Positions 43,775 to 55,174 of a DNA stretch of 64,000 bases are shown piece by piece; position 1 is the stretch's first letter; each line of letters opens with the position of its first letter. The DNA is from Cladocopium goreaui. Its lineage: Eukaryota; Sar; Dinophyceae; Suessiales; Symbiodiniaceae. The DNA lies in NCBI GenBank assembly GCA_947184155.2, contig CAMXCT020003669.1, positions 70,001 to 134,000 on the forward strand. The letters are read 5' to 3'. The notes under the pieces are model-generated. The model was not told the origin of the DNA, searched no databases, and saw only the letters and a list, made by a program, of their open reading frames with translations. The position numbers and the translations under genes were made by a program.

Positions 43775-46700
43775 CTGCAAGTGTCCAGAGCTCTTGGTGG
43801 GGAACCCTATACTGGGCTATGGGCATACTATTCCTGATCAGTGCATGCGTCCATAAAATCAACCAAGGGAATTACCATATATAATTCTAAATTCACACGA
43901 AGAGTTGGGGATACAACATGAATTATCGATCATATAATGCATCATCGATTATACATGATTTCGGTCCTCTGCAAATTGCGGAAGATTTTCACTGAGCGCC
44001 ACCATCACGACCAATGTTATGAAGACCTCATTTTGTAGCCAATGAGCCATTTGATCGATCTGGAAATTGTGTACCGATCCATAAATAGATCGATGCTTGA
44101 TAGAGGCATGATACATCATTGATGTCATACCGATTCAATTGAGAACTATATAGTTCAGTTCAGGCTAAATTCTGTCAACTGAGTGGAATTATGCATGCAG
44201 CCAAGTAACCTTGGGGACTTGCATTGCCACAAGCCGTGACACTACAGTGCCAATGATGTTTCTGCCAGTCACCATGGCTCCAGGAAACGCTTTAACCCAA
44301 AAGCTTCCTTTAAAAAGAAAGGTACACCAAGGAACAAGGAATGGTGGAAGCTAGCCCAAATGATCCAACTGTTTTCATCCGCTTTTATCAACTGGAATGC
44401 GTGTTTCACATCACCATGTCTTTGTGCCAAACTGCATGGAGTTGCCTGAAGTGAACATGCATGCATAGATCAGTCTAATGACTGCAAGGGTAAACTCCCG
44501 TCGATCAATTTAATTCCACATGAATCATGTAATTTGGATGCATTAACCCTTCTTCGATATATCGATCACTTATAAGTTCAATCCCATTTTTGATCATATT
44601 TTGTTTTACTGGACCAAGATCCATGAACCCCCAAAGCGAGCCAAAGCAGCCTTGTGGAAACTTTGGCTTTGCACCATTCCTCAAGGAATTTCGATTCCCT
44701 TTAATGGGTTTCCGGACCTTTGGCCGAGGCATTTATGAATGCACCTGGCAGGAAACCCAAGGAAAGGGCTGGCAGGAAACCCAAAAAAAAATATTGATCG
44801 ATCGTGTTTTCTTGTTGAGTGATGTTGATGCCACAAAAGAAACATGCTAAAAGTGATATATGGATCGATAACAAGCCCCACTGTCCATTTCATTTTTCTC
44901 GACATGGATTGCACATTGTTAGCGGAATGAGATCATGTGAACTGCCTTTGCAAGGATCATTTGATCATGCAACGCTAAGAGAGTCCACTTTGAAGATTGT
45001 CACGCCAATAGCGCGTGTGGCAGAAATGCTAAAAGTGGTAAAGCACACAGCCACCTTGATATCTATACAACGATCCACTCCCCCTCCCAAAGCTATATGC
45101 ATGTATATTCATCACACAGCTTGCGTATATTGTTTTTGTATAGTATGTATAAATTACAAGGTCCAGAACGTGAAGTCATCCAAGCAGCTTCAGGGTCTAT
45201 GGGGAATGGCGTTGTCAACATATCCCACACCCCATGACCACTCATTGCAATCCAGTAGTTCCCAGAACAAAGATCGATAAATCATGCAAACATGTGATTA
45301 ATTTGCCATACAATTGGAATGACTTTTACAAGCCAAGACAATTGCCATGTCCATCATTGAAATAGAGATACCGATCATTGTAGATCCATGGAATCAGCAT
45401 GAGTGGCCATCCCAAAAAAGAAATCAACTGTGTTGCTCCGATGGCTGACTGTTCCACTCACTGACCGCAGCGGCATGCGAGGTCTTCAAGACATTGCTGT
45501 AGTGGACCATGTGGTCGCAAAGCGGATCAGGCTTGCCCATGCGCTCCCATTCTTTAACCTGGGCATGGGAAATCAAAACCACATGAGGATTATAAAGATC
45601 ATTCCAGCAAATTTAATCGAAAATAATATATACATATCGATTTAATTTAGTAAGCAGGGGTATGGAACCTGGAGATATAGCAGGCAATTACACAAACCAT
45701 GCAACTATATATAAGTTCAAGTGCGCAATGATAATGATATATATTAATGAATGCAATCTAGAAACCCAAAGTCCACCAAGAACCTGGTTGCTGTATGGGC
45801 AGTGGGTTTTGCCACTGAAGTAGGTCACATGACCTTTCCCTGTGCCCTGGGCCTTCTCATTTGTGAAGAACCTTCTGTCCACCTTGATCCCACAAGCACT
45901 GCGAGTCATGTATGGCTCAACATCAACGTCCTTGGTTTTGATCCTCTTCCAAGTGGGGTGTGTGCAATGCGTTGCTGCGCATTCTTTGAGCATCGCTAGA
46001 ACCTGGTCGCGGAAAGATTCATCCACCTCCGTCTGCTTCGTCCTCCTCACAGTCCTGGTCTTCTTGGCTGTCTCAGGATCCTTCTCAGTCTGCTTGGAAG
46101 CTCTTTTCTTGGTCGTCTTCTCAGGTCTTGCATTCTTAGTCGTGCCATCTTCCTCTGACTCAGCCTTTGCCTTCCTAGCCCGAGGCTTGGCTTTTGCTTT
46201 GGCTCCAGCCTTTTCTGGCTTTTCTTTCTTCGTCTTGCTTGTTTTCTTCTGTTCTGCTTCTCCATCTTCATGCTTAGCCTTGGACTTCGCTGCAGTCTTT
46301 CTGGATTTCTTTTCTTTCACATGTTTTTCCTCAGCTTGTTGATCCATAGCCTGTTCAGCCTGTACATCTTTTTCATCCTTTTGACATGTTGATGGGTCTG
46401 GGTCGGTCATGTTCTCTTGTTCTGCATGTTTCTCCTCATGAGAGTTGTCATTTGGATCAGTGTTGTTGTCATCAACTGATTGCTCAATCTTTTCCGATTC
46501 AGTTGTTTTTTGTGATCCTTTGCTGGGTGAGCCAAGTGCTTTGCTATACTTCTTGAGACGCTTCATCTGGCGGCTGACGGCTGGGCTGACATCTTGGGTC
46601 AATTCTTCCTGGGCATCATGTTTGCTTGCTTCCTTCTTTGGCTTCGTTTTGCTAGAGCTACTCTTAGATGGCTTCTCCTTCCTTTCACTCAGCTTGTCAG

Positions 46701-49700
46701 ATGCCTTCCGACCTGCCTGTTTGGTGCTTGACTTGGCAGCCTTCTTACTAGCTGCCTTGGCAGCCTTCTCTGCTTCCTTTGCTACACGTTTGGCCTCTTT
46801 CTCTTCCTTCTTCTTGCTTTTCTCAATCTTCTTTTCTTCCTTCTTCTGTCTCTTTGCCTCCGCCCGATCCTTTTTGAGACGGAACTGTTTGCGTCTAGTC
46901 ACGACCTCATGATCTGGGATGCTGACACCATCGTCACCAGTGGCCTCCACCTGTGGCACAGGTATATAGATCGATCTAAAATACAAACATTATCACACTT
47001 TATGTTTTGAGCATTATATATCAAGAGTATATATACTATAGTGGATCTGAATGGAAGCACCACTCTCATGTGAGAACATTGTAATTTGTTTTAACTTTAC
47101 GGGGTTTTGTGAAACCCTACCTGCTCCTGAGTCCGTTTCTCGTGTTGATCCAGATCCCGTAAAGTTGCAGCAGCAACATCTGTAGATAGAAATGTACCGG
47201 GGCTACATGGCACCAAGGTCTCTTGGAAATGTGTGGCCGGCTCTGGGGGAAGCAAAGAATCTGAGACAATCAACATAGGACCCGTCCCCGATTGTTGGTC
47301 CAAACCTGCAATGGTTTTCTTGAAAGAAACGCCAAAGGTTAAAACAATGATCGATATTATGATATTATAGTATTGTAGAAATTCAATGAAATTCATAGTT
47401 ACCCAATGTGAACTGGTTGGAATGATCGAGAACTATAGTGTCATGTATATGGTAAATGCATGCAACATTTAGAATCAACACTATATAGCTTTCATTAGCT
47501 TTCAGCTAGCACCAATCGGTATACGAGAAACTCTTCTTCTCATCCGTGGTAGCTTCCACGCCATCACCAGATGGTTCTTGTTGCCCTTGTTCAGGTTGCC
47601 TGGGAGATGGAATGAAAAGGGCCAACAAGGTGCACATTTGTGCATGTGTTCATGGGGGCCTCCATGAATCTTCAGGATTAAGTATATATGCCCATAACTG
47701 AAATTTATATTATAAAACAATGAGGAGGGTAGTGACAGCAAAATTTCACATCTGAATCTAAACATATCGACAAAAGACTGCTGATCTGTAACCATCAATC
47801 TCTGGATGGCAGTGATCAGGGTATTCAAGTCCAAAGATGGCATCCCGGGAATTCGAAGAACTGGTTTGTCACAAGAGCCTTCCTCATCAGAAGAGACAAT
47901 GTCCACCACATCCTTGTCAGGGAACAAAGGAAAACATATAAAGTGTAATGTATACCACATGACCATGTCAGAAAGCCATACCAAGAGTCTACATGGTTTA
48001 TAAATTGGATCTACATGCCTGAAGTTGTTGGGATCGATCACTCATTCACATTTCTATTCCGGTGGTATTTATATATAGCAATTTACATGGTGGGTCATGT
48101 TGATACTATAAAGTTAATCCTGCCTGGGCCGATGTGGCCGCGCTTGGTTTGGGGTCCATTTGTGGAAGGGAATCTGAACGACACGGAGTGGCTACTGCCG
48201 CTGATGCCCCCATACCAACAACCGGTGGTTTGACATCTGCTTCCGCAACAGGCTTGGATGCAGCACTTTGCTCGATGATAGTCCGGTCCCTGGGCGGACT
48301 TGGGATCTGAGGGCTGGCAACTGGCGGTAGAGGATGGTCAGGCAGTTGTTTTTCCAATTCACCCATAAGCTCACTCAATAGATCTGGTTCCTGAGTATCT
48401 TGTACGGGTCCAAGGGAATCAGCAAACAGGGGCAAGCCATCTGCCACAGGCTCTGAGTCTGTTGGTTGAGAATCAGATGATTCCTCTCCAGAGGCACGGG
48501 CACTCAAGGGGCACCAGTCCTGACAGGCAAATGGGTTTGGGCAACTTGCCCCTCCAATCTTGGTGTTTTGGTAATATTGTCAGTATCATGGTGCACTCTT
48601 GTTGAAAATTATGGGTGAATCAGGAATTACCCATTAGATCATATATAGCAAACCATTGGGGATGAGAAAATCCAGAGTCCAATCAACCCTGTGAATTGCT
48701 ATAGCGCAGGTTCAATGTTTGCGTTTGGGATGTGCAGTTTTAAGGACAGTGTTTCAGATTAAATGCAATTGCACTTCAATATGGTTTTCGATTCTATAAA
48801 GAACAGGGATCCCCGTTTCATGATTTGATACAACACCACTTCCCCAACACTCCAATGAGATTACTTTGAATCATGCAGTTCCAGATTGATTCAAAACGTT
48901 TCAATTTTATATGCATCCACTTATACTGCATGTTAGATTTATATAGCTGTCTTTGCTCACATATATACTCACCCACAGGCCTCGGCCTTAGTGTTGAATC
49001 CCATTGCTTCGACGAGGTCTTTCAAGATTGGGTCCTGCAAACATCGATGTGGCAGACTTGGCACACCTGCCAAGTATTGAAAGTGTGACACTTTCAACAC
49101 TTGGGAGGTGGGCAAAGGATCGTGGGAAAAGGGCCGGAGGATCATGTAGCCACAAAATAACACCAGGGCAACCCATGATTTCAGTGTAAGAAGAAAAAAC
49201 AAACTGCAGAAACACTTGCCTATAAACTTATATACCGACTGTACTCATAGATTATGCATAGCCCTATATTTTCAACATGTGAGGTATTGATGGTATTGAT
49301 AATTTAAGACCACAAGAAATTATATGTCCACCCAGTCTCTTTTTCACAAACACCGTCCTGAGGAGGGAAAGCACGGTAGATGAATTTTTTGGCTTTTCCA
49401 ATCATCCGTCTAATCCCCCAACAATCTTGATAGATTTGGTCCCCTGACTTGGTCGCTTTGCACAGCATGTAGAACGTTTCAATTGAAGCATTCAGGGCTT
49501 CAATCGATGGGAGTTGCAAAAGATGCTTCTGCATCACTTGAAGCACAGGTTTCAGAACTGGTGCGTTGAGTTTAAGGTTCTCTACTGAGGCTTCCACGTA
49601 GTCAGCTTTCTCTGGCTTTCTACTGGTTGGGTTGCATCGCATCAAGAGACCAGCACCCTCCCTGATTCGATCTCTGATTGCAGGTGAATCATCCCACAAT

Positions 49701-50937
49701 CGTGGAACACAATCAAGGGCAAATGATCCCACAACTGCTTTGGGTGAAGGAATTTCATTGGGTGACCTATCCCTGCTTGAAGCTCCTCCCTGCTTGGGCG
49801 GAGCCCCTTCAAACCGGACGCAAGCAACTTTTGCCACATCCATCTCACTATACCCTCGTATGCCAGAGCCACAAAATGATCTGCGTTGCAGGACTGCGCG
49901 AGGTGAACAATTCCTACATGTGAGCCTTGGCCTGTGTCACCTCTAGCTGCACCTGCATGGATCACTTATAGTATGACGTTTGGAATTGTTTGGAAGTTTT
50001 CATTGCTATGTTTTATCGATCAATCATGAATAGACTGATGTAACCTTTTCAGCTGTGTCCACAAGATTGATCCATGGTCTCAGCGTGAGAAAGGTTTCAC
50101 AGAAATCAAATCCCAACATATCCCAAAATTGGACCAAAGATGCATCCCAAAACAGGACAGTGGTACTCGACCAAGGTTTGTTCTTGATCTGGATGTTGGC
50201 TTGCCATTGCACACAGCAACGGGCACCACATTTGCATGCAGTAATTAGAAGGCTCCCTATGTAATTTTGATTTGCTACTGGCTACTGCTAGTGTGGTTGA
50301 AGAAAGGCAGTCTTTAGCACAAAGCGTCATTTTGAACATGTTGCTGGTTACCTGACCTTTTCCATCGCAGGCCATGCTTTCAATTCTGATCTGCATACGT
50401 GCCTGTGCATTTTGGTAATTAGTGCATGTTTTGTTTATGTAACCAGTCCTGCTTAGTTAGATAGATCTTTTGTATCCCTATCCCAACAGAATCTATGCAC
50501 AATGGATTTGATTTACGGCCAACCAAGAGTTCTGCGTTGAGATTGCCTGGAGCCTTACTGGATGAAAAGGCTAGGCCACTGATGCCCTTCCTGGGCTCAA
50601 CCCGGCCTCTGGTGGAGAATGAACCGTGGGATCATAGCATATATGGATGATATCTATATCAGCTCAATGGAATTTTATCAAGAAAGAAAACAGCAATGGT
50701 GATACATCCTAGTATGTTGCATAACCCGAGCACGTTCCAGGGGCAAATCCAAAGAATATCTCATATATATGTAAATTGACCATTTGATCATATAGTTGAT
50801 CCATGAATTTATGCTTGTATTTCAGTGTTAATATCATGGTTAACAACATGGTTATAGAAACATATAGAAACATTCCCAAACATGACCATTTTAAAGAATT
50901 ACGGTAAAACACGTCCCGGACAACAATTCCTGACCAT
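42095..50937 (-). CDS. Gene A: ~23-exon protein with Lys-rich region and methyltransferase-like core
   Basis: Exons in transcription order: 50937-50903 (candidate start MVRNCCPGRVL), 50590-50524, 50402-50352, 50281-50045, 49880 to about 49330, about 49160-48977, 48558-48124 (GC donor), 47912-47750, 47599-47525, 47305-47121, 46950-45784, 45558-45466, about 45247-45160, 45054-44989, 44717-44610, 44445-44328, 44261-44210, 44059-43967 (GA donor), 43774-43623, 43436-43263 (GA donor), 43150-43033, 42723-42506, 42392-42095 (stop TAG). For most joints, lengths and phases agree exactly; joints near 49.9, 49.3, 45.2 and 44.3 kb are unsettled. The protein has a Cys-rich N-terminus (CKCGARCCVQW), an acidic/Pro-rich linker, a 389-aa Lys/Glu/Ala-rich segment and a C-terminal core described separately. 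A donor AGG|GTAGAA just before the stop means the gene could continue into gene B. Confidence 0.65.
45784..46950 (-). CDS. 389-codon Lys-rich exon of gene A
   Basis: The largest coding exon of the window: 1167 nt, phase 0 at both ends, between TGCCACAG and CAG|GTTCTTGG. It starts VEATGDDGVSIPDHEVVTRR, continues as about 300 residues of Lys/Glu/Ala/Ser repeats (KKEEKKIEKSKKKEEKEAKR and similar), and ends in a folded region with KECAATHCTHPTWKRI and HVTYFSGKTHCPYSNQ. The last part has Cys/His residues and resembles a small module seen in the same amplified dinoflagellate families. The basic part should bind nucleic acid or carry nuclear signals. The plus-strand frames here are mirror images of the lysine codons. 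Confidence 0.75.
47750..47912 (-). CDS. Exon of gene A with SUMO-interaction-like motif
   Basis: 163 nt, 54 codons plus 1 nt after an ACAAG acceptor: DVVDIVSSDEEGSCDKPVLR, then IPGMPSLDLNTLITAIQRLM. VVDIVSSDEE fits the pattern of a SUMO-interacting motif (short hydrophobic core followed by Ser/acidic residues). The donor is T|GTGAAA, and the phase matches the next exon at 47599. Confidence 0.6.
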
Positions 50938-50989
50938 GGGTAGTGAAAGAAGGGTTTCTTGATTATGGACAGCAATAGGTGTTTCTAAG

Positions 50990-51060
50990 GCTTAGCAGGT
51001 ATATTATATATTATATTATATATATATTCAATATGGTTTCAAGAAGATTCCGTCTATTGG
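50990..51060. repeat. TATATT simple sequence at the 5' side of gene A
   Basis: A short tract of ATATTATATATTATATTATATA just upstream of the candidate start of gene A. It may mark the edge of the AT-rich block. No promoter is claimed. Confidence 0.5.
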
Positions 51061-51399
51061 AAGTGCTCAGCCGACAGATTGGACCCTTCATTCACCGGCG
51101 TCCACTTCTGTGCCATGCTTCTGGGCCCCATGCTAGTGACCTCAGCCGTGTCAACTTCGGTGAGAAAACTTTCTACAAGGACTTTAGCTGACTTGAAAGG
51201 TCTGGGTGCATGTCTTGTACGGGAAGCGCCTAGACTGCCTACATTGCCAAGACTGCTAACTTCAATGTCGCAACAGGAAGCAACAACCTTTTCTCCCAAT
51301 AGTGCCAGATAATATTTGCAATGAGAAAATCAATACATAAACCTTAGTCCTATGGCCGACTTCTTTCTATGAGATCATCAAAGATCGCATCTTCTTATC

Positions 51400-52310
51400 T
51401 TCTTCTCAAAGCCAATGGCAGATTACATGAGAACGGAGACCTCTCGGAGACCTCTGGGCACTACGGACGGTTGGCGCAAGCGTCGGCGCTGCATTGCGTA
51501 CATCTCGCTCTCGCGCGAAGCCTTTCTGACAAAGCAATCTTGTCATTCTCGCGAAGCATGGGAAATCTCCAAAGTACCCTCCGTACGTCTCAATACCAAT
51601 GGCAAACCGACCATTTTGCATCACATGTCTTCGTTCCATACAGGTGACATTTGTTTCATCTTTGATCCAAGACCAGTTCTGGTGCTGACTTCCAGGGTCC
51701 AAACGGTTTGCTGCTCCAAGTGGCTGATATTTGCCTCAACTCCCCGCTGTGGTTCCGAATACAAAGTCGATGACAAAACCATTGATTGTGTTGACTAGTC
51801 TAGCTATGTCTAGCTGAACCAGTATTTCCGTAGTGCCTACCTGCCTACCTTGTTCTCTCAGACGGGAAAACGGTTTCCAACCAACTCATACTCAGTATAC
51901 CCACCACTCCTTGCTCTTGCATCATGCCGGAATCATGCCTCCAAATCCAGGAGTTCTCGGGTGGCATCTTCTGCTTCTGCCACCTACAAGTGATCAGCTG
52001 AGAAGTGTCTTTCATCACGGCCCAATCACGGCATATCATGGCATAACAGCTGCCACTTCCGGCACAGAAATGGCAGTGGCTCAGCATTGCCGCTGTCAAC
52101 GCAACGCCGCAACGTGCCTCGCTGCTCAACTGGACCTCTGCAGTTTTCAATTCTTCGTCCAAGTTTTGAGGCCGACCCTGCAGGCACCGGGATTTCACAG
52201 GGGAATCCTGCTGTGAAAAATTGAGACCCGGGACCTCCAAACTCCAGGCATTCCCGGTATTCCCGCTATTCCCTTGAAGATCTGGAGATGTGCTGTGAGA
52301 TAAGTCCACA
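51400..52310 (-). CDS. Ambiguous coding region
   Basis: On the minus strand 51430-51600 one frame reads FPMLRENDKIALSERLRARA, and 51990-52210 reads NLDEELKTAEVQLSSEARCG. Both have coding character. An opposing plus-strand frame (51415-51798) is also open and protein-like. I favour the minus strand because every confirmed exon around is minus, but the borders are not resolved. Confidence 0.35.
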
Positions 52311-52328
52311 GTGCAGTGCTGTGAATGA

Positions 52329-52412
52329 TTTGTTTACTGAATATATTATATTATATTAATAGAATATATATATATATATACACATATATATATATATATT
52401 ATTATTGTAATT
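52329..52412. repeat. TATA simple-sequence tract
   Basis: About 80 bp of (TA)n and ATATTATTA words. Confidence 0.8.
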
Positions 52413-52489
52413 TATTGTATACATTATATACATCTTAGATCTCCTGTTCTAATGTCCCACTGACCATCACTGACCCATCTCGACAGAGG

Positions 52490-52735
52490 TGCCTTTAGCA
52501 AAGCTTGTGCCCGCAGCTCAGCAATTTCTGAGCTGATCGCCTTCCCATGGATGGCAACGATATCTTGGAACGATTCCAGGTGGAGTTGCAGTATGTTTTG
52601 TCAAAAATGGGTCTACAGCTGTTTCCACAGTGTTTCCACAGTACCACCGCTGCACTTGGGCCGACCTCACACTGTTCTGCCACGCGGGCAGACTGCTCTG
52701 AACGCATTTGTTGCGCTTCGTCCACAGCCTCCTGC
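52490..52735 (-). CDS. Two coding segments in different frames
   Basis: The minus strand reads EQEAVDEAQQMRSEQSARVA, then EQCEVGPSAAVVLWKHCGNS. After a +1 shift near 52600 it continues LHLESFQDIVAIHGKAISSE, then IAELRAQALLK. Both halves have clear coiled-coil/coding character. No AG acceptor fits between them, so this is either an undetected splice or a frameshifted (broken) exon. Confidence 0.45.
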
Positions 52736-53344
52736 TCCCGACCTCACACCAGGTCACACCAGGTCACAGCGGTAAGTGCTGTTTGGATCTTTTTGGGTGT
52801 GCACTCTTTCAGTGCAGTACACTGGAATCGAATCTACAAAATCCGTGCATTTCAATGCATGTCATCTTTATCATCAACTTGCATACTGATTTTGATTCAA
52901 ACTTGGCATAGTTGTGTGGTGTTGTGTGATGCTTTATGGGCTCAGGGTCCAGCGTGCAGTGATCTCTGCAGCGATTCTTCGGCGCGTAGCACGCATGGTA
53001 CTGATCCTCATTTTTTGTGACCACAGAAAGAAAAGGGAAGGTGTCATGGGTTAAAGTTTGAGCATGAAGTTGTAAGAGTTCAGAAGGCCTAGACAGAGAT
53101 CAAACATGAACAGTTGCAAACGAGGAAAGTTGTAGCATAGTGGCATAGTGTTGGATCGAAGCTTTTCTGTTCACCTCACTATCTCAGCTTGCTATGTTTT
53201 GGATTGATCATGTTAAAATCAGGTGTACAATATATTATATAAATAACTTGCATTCTATACATACATATTTTATATATATATATGATATATGTATATTATA
53301 TGTTATATGTGATATGATTTTTTGAGGTCCATTTTGTTCCTCAC

Positions 53345-53468
53345 CCGGCCCTGAGCCCCCAAACTCCGCGTTGCGCGCCGCCTCCTCTGCCGTGGCATAG
53401 CGCGCCCGGCGGCCCTCGAAGGCATCCCGCAGGGCCGCCGACCTGGCCTGCTCTGAGGCGATTTCGCT
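53345..53468 (-). CDS. Internal exon, GC-rich coiled coil
   Basis: 124 nt between CTTGGAG and CCGG|GTGAGG on the minus strand: SEIASEQARSAALRDAFEGR, then RARYATAEEAARNAEFGGSG, 41 codons plus 1 nt. GC-rich third positions, as in the exon at 30608-30729. The acceptor side has short repeats (GAAACGACGAAACGAAGAG). Confidence 0.65.
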
Positions 53469-54427
53469 CTCCAAGGAACCTCCAAACGAAACGACGAAAC
53501 GAAGAGAAACGAAGAGGAAAGAATCTCTCCAGTTTCGAACCCAAAAACACGGTTTTAGTATATTTTAGTATCGTAGGTGAAAGATGATGAAATGTGATGA
53601 AAGTAAAGATATTATACATGCCGCCACTCCGGATTTTTGTGGAAATTCTGTCAATCTGCTGGAAATGTAAAATGAAAAATGATCAGAAGCAGAGATTCAT
53701 AGAGATTCTGATGAAGATGAAAGTGTCATGAAGTGTCTCTGGCACCGCCACACATCACTGGGCAATCCGCACCATTGGATCTTCGCCAGCCCCGAATCTC
53801 CATTGCGACTTCACGTGCTTCGCGGTCTTAGTGCGGCTATGGATCACCGCTGAGGCTTAAAACTTGGGCCTACATTCATGGAGAATATGGAGACCTGGGC
53901 CTACTTTCAGAAATTTTCAGAAAGAGGGCCAGAGAATATCACGTCGGCGCACTTTCCGGCAGAAAAATACCCGTGTGACAATATCATTGGCGCACTACAA
54001 CAACAAATCACAGAGAAAGATTAACTGTTATCTTCAATCTATTTGCCAACAGACGATCCCCAAGACTAACATTGGAGCGAAAGTTCTGCATGCAGCGGGC
54101 AGCCAGCTGAGACATGTCGCGAATACTTGAATTGCTGGGTTTCCGACGTTTCTCATCAGACTGGAAATGCAGAATCAGAAAGGGCTGGAACCAGAACAGT
54201 TTACCAATAAATCATTCAGGCAAAAAAACACATTAAAACTCATGGGAATTGACCAAAGAATTCCGAGAAAATCTGGATGGAGTCAGCAAAGCACAAGACC
54301 AGGACGGTGAAACAACATGGAAAAGTCCATCCAATCCATTCCTGCCTTTTCGATATTCTTGCGTACCAGCATCTATAATTTATAAGAGTTACATCACATA
54401 TGCTATACTTTGCCCATATCACCAACT

Positions 54428-54803
54428 GTATCATGTGAGCAATCTCGAAAACCCTAGGTTCACGGAAAGGACATCCACAGATTTGGGAAGGTCCCATCGC
54501 TTACCACACGTTTGTACAATAATCATATAATAATATATGGTAAACTTGGGGGGTATCGCTTGCAGGAAACTGCTACATGTTTATATAAATAATCCACAGA
54601 ATTCAACGTCCAATTTGGGTATCGCTAATGTGGATATTAGAGAAATACAATGACATAACCTTGAGAAGGGGTATCGCTAATTTGGGAAGGTCCCATCGCT
54701 TACCGTGTGTTTTTAACAATTTCCATCAATTTCCATAAACCAATGTCCATCCAATACATATTTAGTATTGCCGGGGTTTTTGCGGGGGCTCATGTATAGC
54801 CAA
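54428..54803 (-). repeat. Dispersed repeat element, copy 2 (inverted)
   Basis: Reverse complement of 7020-7388, with the same internal order: GTTTTTGCGGG end, two GGTAAGCGATGGGACCTTCC motifs, three GCGATACC motifs and the CCTAGGGTTTTC end. The middle (about 54575-54620) differs from copy 1. Copies are ~47 kb apart. Confidence 0.75.
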
Positions 54804-54959
54804 GGAAACGTGCAAAATCAGCGGCTCCTTGAAAATTTTGAAAGGGAAGATGGGAAAATTGAAAACATCTTTAGCAACATGTGAAATTTGAAGATGCTTC
54901 TGAGCATTTGAACAATTTGAACACACCGTGCCCACTGACCTTCACCTCCGAATATTTCC

Positions 54960-55065
54960 ATCCACTGGTACATGAGGAGCTACATGCCAGAATGAATGCA
55001 ACAGCCCACTGCACCTCCATTTCCTCGTAATTTCGTGTGTTCTGCAAGGCCTGCAGTGCAAACAT
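54960..55065 (-). CDS. Candidate exon
   Basis: The minus-strand frame reads ALQALQNTRNYEEMEVQWAV, then AFILACSSSCTSGWKYS. It is coding-like, but its borders were not fixed. Confidence 0.4.
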
Positions 55066-55174
55066 TAGAAGCCAAACCCAGACTGGCCCAGATCATGTGA
55101 AAAACATGAAATTTGATATTTGCTCAAAATGCGGACTGAAAACTCGAAGCCACCCACATACGATACCAGTAAAT

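Noticed and set aside
45842-46912. Plus-strand frames of 155-166 codons rich in Phe, Leu and Ser
   Set aside because: They are the complement of lysine/glutamate codons of the real 389-codon minus exon.
32961-50937. Terminal inverted repeats or LTRs bounding the 33-51 kb block
   Set aside because: I compared both edges by eye and found no shared sequence beyond AT-rich simple repeats.
51415-51798. Plus-strand 127-codon frame as an independent gene
   Set aside because: It looks partly protein-like, but minus-strand frames opposite it are at least as good, and no other plus-strand gene is supported nearby. Kept only as an ambiguity.
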